From assembly GCA_014338405.1 (NCBI GenBank), contig JTDE01002057.1:49059-113058 (forward strand): a DNA stretch of 64,000 nucleotides, read 5' to 3'. The number at the start of each line of letters is the position of its first letter. Position 1 is the stretch's first letter. The DNA comes from Paragonimus skrjabini miyazakii (lineage: Eukaryota > Platyhelminthes > Trematoda > Plagiorchiida > Troglotrematidae). The notes beneath the pieces are model-generated. The model was not told the origin of the DNA, ran no database searches, and worked only from the letters and a program-made list of their open reading frames with translations. Shown one piece after another: positions 36,306 through 48,278 of this stretch. Both the position numbers and the translations under genes were made by a program.

Positions 36306-36385
36306 ACAATAATCAAACAGACTGTATCCTGATAAGTAGTTTGGCAGATGTGATAAGTTACAGGAGATTCATTTACGAAAAATCT

Positions 36386-36454
36386 GGACTTTGGCTGGAT
36401 TTGAACCGGCGACAGAATCACCATGTCTAAATGCGGCAAGCGCTCTACCAGCTG
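36386..36454 (-). mobile_element. tRNA-derived SINE head, minus copy cut by gap 2
   Basis: The minus strand reads CAGCTGGTAGAGCGCTTGCC, then a B box GGTTCAAATCC and AGCCAAAGTCC. This is the same tRNA-like head as 36641-36721. It stops at the N run inside the A-box region. Confidence 0.75.
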
Positions 36455-36554
36455 NNNNNNNNNNNNNNNNNNNNNNNNNNNNNNNNNNNNNNNNNNNNNN
36501 NNNNNNNNNNNNNNNNNNNNNNNNNNNNNNNNNNNNNNNNNNNNNNNNNNNNNN
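36455..36554. other. Assembly gap, 100 N
   Basis: Exactly 100 N, between inverted copies of one SINE family. Confidence 0.99.
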
Positions 36555-36559
36555 ACCAA

Positions 36560-36905
36560 ATGATCTAGCCGATTGACTGCCCAAGCAGGATTTCTCGATC
36601 AGTTCACGCTTGAGTCTACCAACGCCACCGATGGCTTCGTGGCCTCGTAGCTCAGCTGGTAGAGCGCTTGCCGCGTTTGGGCATGGTGTCTCTGTTGCTG
36701 ATTCGAATCCAGCCGAAGTCCAGATTTTTCGCGAATTGATCTCTTCGAGACTGTATCCTGTCAAGTATTTCGTAGCCCACCAAATTTGTGACCGATTTTC
36801 CAAATGAATCACCCTGAAATTCAGATTTATCTGATCTATCGGCCTCCAACCATCGACCTCTGCGCATTTCGTGGTATTAGTTGTTGCGATCACTGCGGCT
36901 GGCAC
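36560..36905 (+). mobile_element. tRNA-derived SINE (plus copy)
   Basis: The head at 36641-36721 folds as a tRNA-like cloverleaf: acceptor GGCCTCG/CGAAGTC with one mismatch, A box TAGCTCAGCTGG, D stem GCTC/GAGC, anticodon-like stem TGCC/GGCA, and B box GATTCGAATCC in a T arm. The position before the anticodon is C rather than U and the variable region is long, so a functional tRNA is unlikely. The body runs on through cagatttttcgcg to about 36905. Two more heads of the family lie at 36386-36454 and 40955-41030. Body limits are approximate. Confidence 0.7.
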
Positions 36906-36909
36906 GTTG

Positions 36910-39045
36910 TTGAACACCACACTGAACGTGACTGTTTTAAGTTATTTTGCACCTGATCTTGAGTGTCTTAACAACTACTGCCTGCTTGCTGTTCGACCTG
37001 TTTGTTGGATTAATGAATGTTCTATTTCTATGGTAAGCATGAGCGTCGGTACAGCTGTCAGACTTTCAAAGTGCATTACTGTGGAAGAACACACACACTT
37101 TAGACCTGGCTGAGCCGCTTGCGTTAAAGTTTAGGAAATATTATGTTTTTAGTGGACGACATGCATTACAATGCCGTGTTATACTGTTAAGCCAAATATA
37201 GGGAATTTGCTTCCCAGTCATTCACATATAATTCATCACTTCATTCGGATAGCCAGAATGTGTGTTACACATTTATTCATGGGATTTCTGGGTGATATTT
37301 GCTAGAGGTAGCCATGACCAGGGATTTGTGAAACAATGCCATTCATTGGGGTCATTTCTTGCTGTTGCTACCGAATTGTGTATGATCCACTGATAGGTCA
37401 GCTTGAGTGAACAGATCGATTAAATGTATTCTTAGGCTATCTGGTTTAATAATCATCGGGGAAACAAAACGATTTCTCTCCTTCTATCTATGAACCGAGT
37501 GGTATAGGACAACCAACTCTATAAATATGCGCTGTATACGACTGGCTTAACTATCGTCATCTCTATTGGATGAAGTGTGACAGTAGAGATGAGGGCCCTT
37601 GTTTGTTGATGTACAAACCACATCCTATATGGTTATACATACACATTTACACATACATATATGTATGCATCATTGTGCAAATGTCTGACACATTCATTTA
37701 ACTGCCTAAGAGATTACTTGTTAAACACATGCGATAGCTTAAATACGCGAATATATTTGAAATCTGTAACCTGAAGTGTTTGACAAAATGTGGATTGAGA
37801 ACACACACATGGGTTAACCAGATTGAAACTGACGTGAAGGAACATTAAACTCGTTCACAGGTGCATCATTTGAATATCATCCACGCAAAAATTAGTGAGA
37901 AGAAATGTATCTATATCAAGCGCTCGCGAGGAGTTCGCTGAATGCTGTTCACACATTCAGTTATTGACTCATCTGTCTCACTTTAATTTCAAATACTACA
38001 ACTTGGCGATCGATTGGAGTTGGAAGGACTGACTAACACTTAAAGCTTTCAGCATCGAAGATCTGTTAATGTGGTGCGCTTTTGATAGCTATTAAGACTG
38101 ACTGAACGATGGCATCAGCATTTCCCAAATGTACTGTGAAAGTGACAAAGTTCAAGCAAGATCATTACCAGTTAAACCAGAAGAAACTAGTAGTTAATTT
38201 TAGATCAAGCTGTCATTGTAGCTGGGTAACTAGATTTACTGTCTGAAACTTAGGATGTCAGTACTGTTTCTCCCATATGATCGGATATTTTGACAGTAAA
38301 CTGATGAACCCGACAAAAACAGCTCATCATACTGCGTACACCGCTTGCTCAAAACTACTTTATACGGATGCTCAAGTAGAAATCGTGGTCTTCTCTCAAG
38401 AGTAGCAGTAGATTCACCTTGATAGTCTTCCATTTCATTAATCAGTACCTTCTGTAAAAGCAATATTAAAGAAAGTGAGCGTCGGTAACAAGCACTTTTA
38501 AAGTTGTTGATGGAGAACGGTCTTCTGAAAAGAATAGACTCTGTTCTATATTAAAAACAAAGTTTTTCTATACAAATTCCATGAAAAAAGACAATATACA
38601 TTTGCATGATATATCGGCCAGCCTTTCGTTTCACCTTGACTTTATGACACATAGGGCAATTAAAACTAAGACACAAAGCCAAATTGCACATCGGAGGAAT
38701 GAGATTGTACACGGACAAAAACGCTAGACACACTCGAGCTCAGACGAATCAGATAAGTCCATGATCGTTACTATAGCCGATACAGTTTAATAAATAATTC
38801 ACTTAACTTACAGACAGTGGAATGTGTTCTTTTGATGAGCTGGGCTTCAGCATATTGCAGTAACCTATTGTCGCCAGTTACGTAGACGGAACCCTCAACT
38901 GTGCTTTTTAGTATACAAGTGTTATGTCACAACCGCTGTGGCAGTTTTGTCGATTCCCCTTTGACCGTTTAATTGAAGCAACATTGACCTATCAGATGTT
39001 CAGTTATTGGCGTAAAAGTTGCCTATGATCAGGAGGTGAATACAG
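36910..39045. other. No recognisable gene
   Basis: AT-rich sequence, nothing identified. Confidence 0.4.
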
Positions 39046-39046
39046 A

Positions 39047-39074
<28 letters not shown>
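39047..39074. repeat. (AT)14 microsatellite
   Basis: An uninterrupted AT dinucleotide run of 28 nt. Confidence 0.97.
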
Positions 39075-39077
<3 letters not shown>

Positions 39078-39576
39078 TAGCAATGTACCGGTTAAGCATG
39101 GATAACAAAATCTAGGTAAAAAATTGTTGGGACAACGAAATCCCCGCAGGTGAGATAATAAAAACGTATGGATAGGATGAACAGGTGGATGGATATGAAA
39201 TTAGTCATCGATCGCCAGATGAAGTTGTACAAGTCGTAAAGTCAAAAATACTCGCTGTAAAACGTGTTACTGTTGGGTTCGTGTAGCGACCTTAGGGCAT
39301 GATGTGTTATTCAGCATGCTGGGATCCACTGAATAGCCCTTCCTCTTGGCATATCGCCTAAAAATGTGCAGCAAAACTTGAGTAGTTCTTGTGGCAGCTT
39401 TTGTGCATATTAACCTTGACAAACAATGAACACGGCAATGCGATGGTGGTTCCAACAGTAACATTGATAACATAGTTAGAACCGCTGACCATGTCGAACG
39501 TTTCGTGTAAGTTGTTGTGCCGGGCCCTGATTGACTAACTCTAGCTGCTTCCATAGTTCACTTTAATCATAGAAAT

Positions 39577-39591
39577 GTTGATCAACGGGAT
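39577..39591 (+). repeat. 15-bp direct repeat, left
   Basis: GTTGATCAACGGGAT, identical to 39882-39896. It is a possible target-site duplication around 39592-39881. Confidence 0.6.
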
Positions 39592-39600
39592 TGATAAATA

Positions 39601-39700
39601 GATTGAGAATAACACAACGTTACGAGCAAGTTGTAATACTTTACGTTTCAACCACCTCGGGTGACCTTCCTCAGGAGTGTTGTAATCAAAGTCACATTAA
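39601..39700 (-). ncRNA. Hammerhead ribozyme motif, minus arm of palindrome
   Basis: On the minus strand, an intact CTGAGGA (39668-39674) is followed by a 7-bp stem II (GGUCACC with GGUGGUU, three wobbles, loop CGA) and GAAA (39646-39649). A stem III-like ACGU..ACGU then leads to the GUU triplet. Stem I is AACAC/GUGUU. It is the same unit as 4873-4972. Confidence 0.65.
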
Positions 39701-39702
39701 TG

Positions 39703-39802
39703 TTAATGTGATTTCGATTGCAACACTCTTGAGGAAGGCCACCCAAGGTGGTTGAAACGTAGAATATTACAACTTGCTCGTAACGTTGTGTTATTCTCAA
39801 TC
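39703..39802 (+). ncRNA. Hammerhead ribozyme motif, plus arm of palindrome
   Basis: Stem II is very regular (GGCCACC with GGUGGUU around CAA), with GAAA at 39754-39757 and the same stem III and GUU. The core reads TTGAGGA (39729-39735), so the conserved C3 is U and this arm is probably inactive. The arms are separated by only 2 nt (TG). Confidence 0.6.
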
Positions 39803-39881
39803 CAATTATCAATACCATGTTAAACACGACGCCCAAACTGTTTGACTTCATTCGTACACGATTTGGTGAGGATATCCTACA

Positions 39882-39896
39882 GTTGATCAACGGGAT
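39882..39896 (+). repeat. 15-bp direct repeat, right
   Basis: Identical to 39577-39591. Confidence 0.6.
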
Positions 39897-39899
39897 ATG

Positions 39900-40950
39900 A
39901 ATTTCGGAACACATTAAATATTGTAGTGGACATGTTAAAGAGATAAACGAACTGAATATGTACATGACAGGTTCGACAAGGTAATTAAAGAACATTTATG
40001 GACGAAGGCATTTGAGGTGTTCTAGTGGGTTTACTACGAGCGTTCAGTTGACCAAACAGAAAAATGCCAACTACGAATGTGGTCATCCGAACCCGTGCAC
40101 ACCTCATTTCACGCTATGCTGAGTGACGTCATGACTCAGTTAGTCCAGCCGTTTTAGTAAAGTTGGCATCCAAGCCCTGAAAACTGCACAGAAAACTGAG
40201 AGGAGGTGATGTGATGAAGGCTCACTACAATTAGTTGTACTCCTCGAGGACAGTGCTGGAAACTCAAGTGAGACTAACGGAGATAGCTCAATCGTATTCA
40301 AGATTTACAAGCGCAATACAATTCCACGACATGTTAAACTTATAAAAGAAATATGACTTGGTAGGCCTACAGGAGTTCAGTCTATTCCACTTGGTCTAAT
40401 TCATAACACACTGGAATATCATTGTTTGTGTTATAAATCAACAGCCAACGTGTAGTAAAGCTAACCAGAGCTCCCAATCTACACTAAATAATGTAAGTAG
40501 TCCGTAACTCAATCAACTACTTTCTTCCCCCTAGAAAAAACACTGTCCTAGTTGTAATAAACTATTTCACGAAAGCTCCTTGCCAAGGACAATGTCACTG
40601 AAGAAAAAGTACCATATATTTCAAGAAAAATCACACACCTATCGACTTATTAGACGTCACTTTGATTAACAAAAAGGGTATCACGAAGTGCATCGATGTA
40701 GAAAGTTCTGCAGTCTGTGCCAACACATTTTTAGGTCACAAGAAGCCTTTCTTCTATTTTGGACTGTCGAAAGGACAGGGATAAACAACATGTAAGGGTG
40801 GATGAAAACAACCCCGAAATGAAACTTAGGGATCCTTTAGTAGAAATGACGATCATCTGCATCAGGCTGTGGTAAAATGTACTATGAGACAAAGTGTATT
40901 AATGGTAAGTAGTGTAACAGGTTTTATGATATAGATCGGACCCGGTTACA
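39900..40950. other. No recognisable gene
   Basis: Nothing identified. Confidence 0.4.
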
Positions 40951-40954
40951 AAAA

Positions 40955-41030
40955 TCTGAACTTTGACTGAATTTGAACCAGCAACAGAAACAGTGCGCGA
41001 CAACCATTCTACCAGCCGAGACACGAAACT
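40955..41030 (-). mobile_element. tRNA-derived SINE head, third copy
   Basis: The minus strand reads CTCGGCTGGTAGAATGGTTG, a long variable segment, then GCTGGTTCAAATTCAGTC and AAAGTTCAGATTTTTG. This aligns with the head and the cagattttt body junction of 36641-36730. It is more diverged than the other two copies. Confidence 0.6.
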
Positions 41031-41034
41031 ACAC

Positions 41035-44000
41035 TAGGTGGTCAGAAATGTCTCATTTGTATATAGTTACTCAGCTAGCAAAAACCCAACTTTTTCACAG
41101 TTGAGTCTTTGCCAACTCACTGAATCTATCAGATTTCATTCCTAATGAAATTTTGCTGTTCCTAAGTGTTGTTGATGGATTCTAGCGTGAACCGTTTGAA
41201 AATTCCTGTTAGAAATGTCAATCCTCTGGAGGGTTTGTGAATTCCATATGACACACTGAGTTAAGTTGTGAACTCACCGATTTTAATATAACTCATTCCC
41301 TTTAATGATGATATGCAAAAATGTCCATAATTTGCAAAAATATTCATGAACTCGAACAAAATTTCAAATTTTGTTATCAGTTTTATCTCCATATACGGAA
41401 TTTTGTGGAATAATTTATTTCCAAACTATGTGAAACAGAATGATTTCGCTAGAGTACTAGTCCAAGTCTTTTGGCATCTTTAACGTAAATATCGGGAACA
41501 AGTTTTGGTCATGAAAACCTCGAATTCCAAATCCACGATTTCCGCAGCTACTCAATTTTTTTCACGTAGATAAAACTGCACATCGGTGGAAGTCTACAAC
41601 TTGAAGTAACTTGCAGGAAATACGTTTGGCAACAATCTACTGAATTTCGAATTTGATTTATGAATACTAAAACTACAAGTTGTAATACCTTGGTTCAAAT
41701 ATTTTGTGTAAATTTTTCGGTCATTTGCTGCAAAAAGATGCTGCTAGGAATGTCACTTGCTACAATCTGTTGTACAGCTGTAATTTGTACGTTAATGAAG
41801 TGGTCCATTTTACGTTCGTCAGTTCGTCATAAACTATCGTCGAGAAGCGGCATTTAAACGGGAAACAGTTTTAATGTTATGATACATTTTTGACAATCTG
41901 AAAAACTGCAAGTCACCACAATGCGTTGATCCACAAAACTCACATTATTAGGATGCTTAAAAGTAATATATTCGTAATATATTTGCCCATAATTTCGTTA
42001 TGTATCCACATAATATTAGTTGAATTAGGTTTCACAAAATCCTTTCAATATAAGTAATTTATGGATGTTGCGGTCCCCTATGAATGGTCAGTGTACTGTT
42101 TCGCAACATACAGTTGTTTTTATGTAGAATTTAATTGAATTTGAGTATTTTGTAACTGAGCATGCGTTTATAAAACATCATTCATATTCGTCTTCTTCGA
42201 TAAGATGTAGATGAATATGTATATATAATAAGTTAGTTTGTATGATTTCTCTCAACTGCATTTGACGAATAACAAACGATGGCAACTATACCATTTGGTC
42301 TCTCAACGTTCAATAGAGAATGATGCGGGTAATTTCGTGATGCGTAACTTAGAATGTATGCAGAAACAAACCCTTTCAATAACAGAAGTAAAAGTGTCCT
42401 GTGAACAGGTTTACTGTAATGAACTCGGAATGTATCCAGTAGAAAACATCACCTGGTGAAACAGTTCGTGAGTAACAAACCCAAACGGTTGGAGGGGAAT
42501 GAATTTTCATTATCAAATACCTCATTTCACAATGGAATAGTTACCAAGGGGCCAACTAAGACCGGTGCGCGCATCGTGTCTGACATCTACTGAAACTTCT
42601 TGTAAACGGCATACGGTATTCATCGCTGTTGACTTTTCAGGATTCTTTAGTTCAGACAATCAATTTTACAGAGAGAAATGTGGCGTTTATATGGCCTTCA
42701 GCATAGTACTTCATATGAAATACGAACTCCGGAATTTGATTATGTGCGTCAGCGGATGAACAGACAAATCAATAAATACACGGCTAGGTATGGAAAGTCA
42801 GACTGCTGTAGCGAAACTCATCATCAGTTAGGATTTTGTAATTACGTATCCGAGTTGTTATAACCAAAATGAAATGTACGCACAAAAATTTATATGAAAA
42901 ATTACCGCTCGTTTGTTTTCGAAATGAAACTCACTGGTAAATTAATCCGTGTTGCATGTGGAAGGGTTGCCGAGAATTTGCCGACTGATATCCTCATATC
43001 TAAACAACCCATGTCATGTACGTTCTGTTCGTAGGATGATAACTATAAAGAAAAACGTTCAATAGAGACGTTGCATGAGTGACTGAAGCACTTTTGAAGC
43101 CGCGATGCATGATCTACTGGATTCGACGGTTTACTTTATTGCCCGCCTAGGCGTTTTTTTGTAAATATCTCGCTGCTAAAAATTTAAAAGTGTTACGCAC
43201 GTAACATCGTTAAAAACCGCTAAGAAATCCAGAATATGTAGTGTAATTATCACTAGTTTCATGTGAATATAACACAATTTGTTTGTTTTGATCGCTCGTC
43301 AATGCATTCACTTTGTTAAACTAGTAAATCTACAGAATCAACCGGACAAATTTCTGATAGGTCAAGTTACTTCCCATGTTAAGTGAAGGTCCTTGTTCAA
43401 ATAACGCTAGAGGATTTTTGTTCCAATTCAATTAAAACGAATTTACAGTGGGATAGTGCGCTCTTCATTTGTAAGCATTTAGTCAATAGTTTCTACGTTC
43501 TACACACTTGATTACTCACCGAAGGTACGTTCACATTGATTGTGTACTTCAGGGCACATCTTCTGTAATTGTGCACACGGTATTCATCCATTCGGCTAAT
43601 AGGGCAGACTTTCAGACTAATCATGTAGGCATTGCAGCTTACAGACGTACACTCTGGGAGTCCCTACTACCAGTATTAATTAGAGCAGCCGATTTTCAAT
43701 ACTCTCATCTAGGTACCTGCTTCTTCTGAAGAATTTTGTTGACTCTCTATTACTATTCTAGTCACAACTTGTTACTCACACCCGTGTAACAACGTCAGCA
43801 GTTTATTGATTTCCACACAATACATTAACTTCGAATCATTGGCACTGTGATCTGATGGAAGACTAGCGTACACTTCTTAGCTAACAAGATAAATTTGAAA
43901 ACCCATGTTTGTCGAAGGATTTTTCATAGTGGAACTGGTCACTTCAGACTTCTTAGATAAATGCTTTTCAGTCAAATCCTATAAATAAAAATTTGGTGTC

Positions 44001-44870
44001 TGTAAGTTAGCATGTTAACAAGAGAAACATAAAAACTAACTTGCCAGATGAGCGAAAAAGATCAAAAGAATTCATAGAAAGCATAAGCTGACTGCTATTT
44101 TCCTTCAACACTGATTGCACCGACTGGCCATAAAGTTTCAGTTGGATAATACTTATTTAAAAAAATAAGCCTCACGAGTGTACAGCTTTTCGCGGCAACT
44201 GGAAGAATGAACTGGGAGCTCTGAAAAACGATTCTACTCAACTGTAAACGACGAGGTTGGTGTGGTTATTTGTGACATTCCTGGCTATCTTTCTATGGAA
44301 ATCAAAATAGGTCTGGAGGCTAAATTATGCAAATATAGAAGCTCGATTTTAGGTCCTTCTTCTCGCGTTACTTTTATAGGTGTTAATGAATGCTTCGTAC
44401 GGTCTGATCATAATCCTTTTCTTCATTCGACAGACTGGAAAACAGACACAAGATCTGTGTTTAGCAACAATCAAGCTCATATTCAGAGAAGCTACCAAAA
44501 TTTCGTCTGACAATGAAGGTTTCTTACCCTCGTTTCTATCATGTTCAATATGTCGGTTTCTGAACAAAGCGGGTTCTGAAACAGACAGTGAACAAAGTGC
44601 ACAGAAAGCAGACAGGTTTCTGACCTGAAGGTCGGCGCTTTCTACATAACTTTACCTTACGCAATTAATGGACTACCGCATCTTGTTTCCTAAGTTCAAG
44701 ATTGTATTTTGAGTGCAAATGTTTCAACTCAATCGGCTGTGCGACATGAGCTGTTGAACCGTCTCAGACACAGAAAAGTCCGAGTGATATAGATTCGTCT
44801 GCCGCAGCAGTTGTTTGCAAAACCTCAGACAGCTATTGCTAGCGTTCTCCACTTCAACCGAAGCATGGCA
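41035..44870. other. No recognisable gene
   Basis: AT-rich sequence with short frames only. No splice-supported exon or repeat identified. Confidence 0.4.
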
Positions 44871-45660
44871 AAAGTGTCAGACGTTCATATCTGGTAAGTG
44901 GAGGATATAATTTTGAAAGAAGAGTTTGAGGGTACCCAACAACTTGGCGAGGTGGTCGGGCTTGTGTACTGTGTTGATCCAGCGGGCTATGCTGACTAGG
45001 ACTTCGGTCCTTCCAGGTACAATCTTGTCAGTCAGACGTAAATCATATGCACTCACGATTGTATGTTGCACTACTGACCGCGTGGAAGTGCTTAGGTGGT
45101 GAGGAATGATCCTATGGGCATACAACAGAACTACTTTTGTACTTACGGCACTGCTGTCTTCCGTATCAGGAAGAAGGGGGTTGAAAAAGTACCCTCAAAC
45201 AGAGAGCACTCCGATCGCCAAACGGTTGATCGTGACTACCGGCGTATTATCCAATAGGTCGAAAAACACCTGATATCTCTCAAAAGCCCGATGCAGTTTC
45301 GAGTATATCCACTGCGAGCAGCAGTACTGATAGTCAGACTTTAATATGTTATTCACTGCGCCATCTGGCTAGGCAAACCCCTCACTGCCAAGTGAGTCAG
45401 ACTCTTGCGTCATTGGTTCCGGGTAGAGTCCCTATTGCAGGTCAGACTTTTGGGTCAGAGCCTCGTGGTGGAGTCCCTCAAGTCAACCCCCTTCCGCGGC
45501 ATAAACGACCGGGAAGTATTAGAAGTTATCGTTCTCTCGACAGTGACATTATTGATTCAACCCAATTTTCTCTTACAATTTCACCCTCACCCCCCGTGTC
45601 TTCTGCTTTCTAAGTGCCTTTGGGCGATAATTTTTTCTGAGGCCATGACAACTGGTAAAC

Positions 45661-46822
45661 ATGGGCGCCTTCAATGTCCGCACTCAGCGACAAGTCGGTC
45701 AGCAAGCTGCTCTGGCAAGTACTCTCTCAAGTCTGGAGCTTGATGTGCGCTGTGTGTCGGAGGCGCCAGTCTACGATTTTAGCATGGTTATCCATTTGAG
45801 CTCACCTCTAGATAACTGTCAATCCAAGCGCTTCTATCTCAGGATTTCTGGTGACGCTGAAGCTGAATTACGCGGTCAGGCTGGAGTGGGAATCGCACTG
45901 AGTTCCAGAGCGGAGCAATGCTTGCTCGACTGGATCCCAGTGAACAGCCGATTGTGCGCTGTCAAACCCAATACGTCGGTTAACGTCTGTCGACGCAAAT
46001 CAGAAAGGCGTTGTGTATTCATTATATCGGCGTACGCTCCGACAAACAGTTGTTCGGATGTTACAAAGGATGCGTTCTATGATGCCCTCGTTGACATTCT
46101 GAAGACAACTAAACACTCAGATAGCGGTCGATTTTAATGCTCAGCTTGGTCGTCTTTCTTCGGATGAAAAGCAGCTGAGAGGCATGTTTGGTGTCCGGGC
46201 ACAACGCACTGATGATGGCGAAAGACTGCTGCAACTGTGCGCATCCCACTGTCTATATATTTCAAGAACTGCATTCCAACACAGGAAGAAGCATTGTGTC
46301 ACTTGGAGACCTTCGTGTGCTTCTCAGTCGTGGACACAGTTGGATCATACAGCAGTTAGTTGCAGGTGGCGCCACTCTGTTGAAGACTGTCGTGCCTTTT
46401 GGAGCAACCATCTGGACTCTGACCATGCTGTTGTGCGTGCCCGTTGTGTTTTGTCATTTACCCAGAGGTCATACGCTCGTAAATGCAAGGTACTTACCTG
46501 GCATTCTAGCAATGAGGATGTAAAGAACGCATACCAGAAGAGGTTGGTAAATAAGTTGTCCAATTCGAGTCAGGTGATAGATCCTAACGAACAGTGGGAA
46601 CAAGTCGCCGCAGGCTGTAAACAGGTACGTTCCGTGGAAGCTGTTCAGTTGCGACAGAACTGGATTTCCATCACGCCGATAAACCTCATGAACAAATGTC
46701 GCTCGATCCCACGTGGTTCTGTATATGATGATGACCGTCGAGAACTTAAACGCAAGCTGACTAAAAGCTTGCCCAAAGACCTTGAGCACTACTTGGTCGA
46801 ACAAACGAAAGAGATGGAATGA
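45661..46822 (+). pseudogene. LINE 1 apurinic-type endonuclease region
   Basis: In order: GAFNVRT (catalytic Asn), VSEAPVYD in place of the usual SETR but with the Glu kept, GQAGVGIAL, ISAYAPT (Tyr), then in another frame VDFNAQLG (Asp and Asn). These are followed by CVTWRPSCASQSWTQLDH and SDHAVVRA (Ser-Asp-His). A frameshift near 46130 splits the domain into two frames, and a TGA ends the second before the RT. A linker of about 100 residues after SDH belongs to the region before the RT. Confidence 0.8.
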
Positions 46823-46999
46823 GCCTTTTTATCTGGGAATGGCAGAAGGCTTTTTTCCTTGATCCGTGTAAGTGAGACCATATGTGAGATAGATGGTTCA
46901 CTTATCACCAATCAATAGCGCCGACTTGACAGATGGGCTGAACATTTTGCAGAACAGTTCAGTTTACCTCAACTATATCATTTGGACGATGGGACCTGA

Positions 47000-48278
47000 T
47001 TGGTCAGCTGTTGCGTTCCAGATGGCCCTCCGTCGGAAGGAGAAGCGGTCCTGGAGCTAAAATTATTGAGGCCTAATAAAGCTCCTGGTCCAAACCTTTT
47101 TCCTTCTCCTACCAATGATTGTGGGGACAGATTGGTTTTAGTACTGACGAAATTGTTTCAGACGATTATGAAAACTGAAAAGGTACCTAGTGATTGATGC
47201 CTATCAACAGTGATTCCCCCTTTCAAAAAATGCGTCCGAGGTCTATGTGACAACCACAGTGTCTGTTGCATCCAAGTTGATCACTGGCCTAATTTTACGT
47301 CATCTCACTGAGCCCACAGAATGTATTATATACAAAGAACAGACAGGATTCCGATCCGGTCGAGGTTGCGTTGATCATATTTTTACTTTGCGATGGATCA
47401 TGAAACATCGGCACTCTTACAGATAGCCAACAGTCGTGGTCTTTTTGGACCTAAAGGCTGCTTTCCACTCAGTTGCTCGTAACGTTCTCTGGAGCTGCCT
47501 TCTCCGCAAGGGAGTACCAGAGGAATACGTGAATCTGTTACGATCACCGTATGCTCACTCTACAAGCAGGGTGAGGGTTTATGGATAACTGTTTCGGGCG
47601 TTCATCACTTCTAGTGGTGTTCGTCAAGGGTGTCCGATTTCCCCCTTCCTGTTCAACTTTGTCATGGACGACATTCTGGAAGGTGCGCTTCGGGAATACT
47701 GTGGGTTTGGTGTTGAGCTTCTTCCTGGCGTTAGATTGACCGATCTGGAGTACGCGGACGACATTGTCTCACTTAGCCCCTCTACCGAAAACATGCACAC
47801 CATGCTGGACAGGTTGAGCGACCGGGCTGGTTTGTATGGGATGCACTCCGCACCTTCAAAGTGCAAAATGTTGCGTCAAGATTGGGGCATTTCCACTCCT
47901 ACTTTCTTTATTGCAGGTAATCCGCTTGAGTCAGTGGACAGTTTCACATACTTGGGTAGCACTGTCTCGTCAGCCTGTAATATTGCTGATGAGATATCAG
48001 CGAGGATCGCAAAGGCAAGAGCTGCCTTTGCCAAACTGCGTCAGCTGTGGCGTCGAAAAGACGTCCGGTTGTCACTGAAAGGAAGAGTATATAATGCCTG
48101 TGTGCGTTTCATTTTACTTTATGGTTCGGAAACGTGGCCTGTTCGCAAGGAAGATATCAACAAGCTTGCTGTGCTTGACCATCGTTGTCTCCGCGAATTG
48201 GCTCATATTAAGTGGACTGATCGCGTGAGCAATGTGACAGTTCGCCGGCGCGTATTCCGGAACGCTAGGGATGCGTGA
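47000..48278 (+). pseudogene. LINE 1 reverse transcriptase and C-terminal region
   Basis: Fragments before the fingers include NKAPGPNLFP and TEKVPSD. FRSGRGCVDHIFTLRWIMKH and FLDLKAAF sit in shifted frames near 47340-47470. The open frame from 47664 holds the polymerase box YADDIVSLS, preceded by GVRQGCPISPFLFNFVMDDI. Then come SFTYLGSTVSSACNIADEIS, the LWRRKDVRLSLKGRVYNACV thumb and LLYGSETWPV. It ends at RVSNVTVRRRVF. The intact YADD contrasts with several upstream frameshifts, so the copy is dead. Confidence 0.85.

Larger units (their letters stand above)
39592..39881. mobile_element. Palindromic hammerhead-bearing insertion (PLE-type or retrozyme-like)
   Basis: This 290-bp segment, enclosed by the 15-bp repeat, consists of a 202-bp inverted repeat (39601-39802) followed by about 80 bp that can be read as LNTTPKLFDFIRTRFGEDIL. 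PLEs are known to integrate with terminal repeats in inverted order. The single downstream frame may be a PLE N-terminus, but I cannot assign it. The insertion reading rests on the direct repeat. Confidence 0.55.

Noticed and set aside
36641..36721. Functional tRNA gene
   Set aside because: C at the position of the conserved U33, a mismatch in the acceptor, a long variable region, and two diverged relatives with attached SINE body.
36369..36920. 183-codon minus-strand frame across gap 2
   Set aside because: It consists of antisense SINE sequence plus N; similar text would appear wherever this SINE occurs.
39267..39554. 95-codon minus-strand frame next to the palindromic element
   Set aside because: No motif recognised; proximity to an insertion alone is not evidence.
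39648..39995. 115-codon minus-strand frame
   Set aside because: It runs through the hammerhead palindrome and the direct repeat; no coding motif.
46345..46804. Minus-strand frames of 72-111 codons
   Set aside because: Shadows of the LINE 1 endonuclease region.
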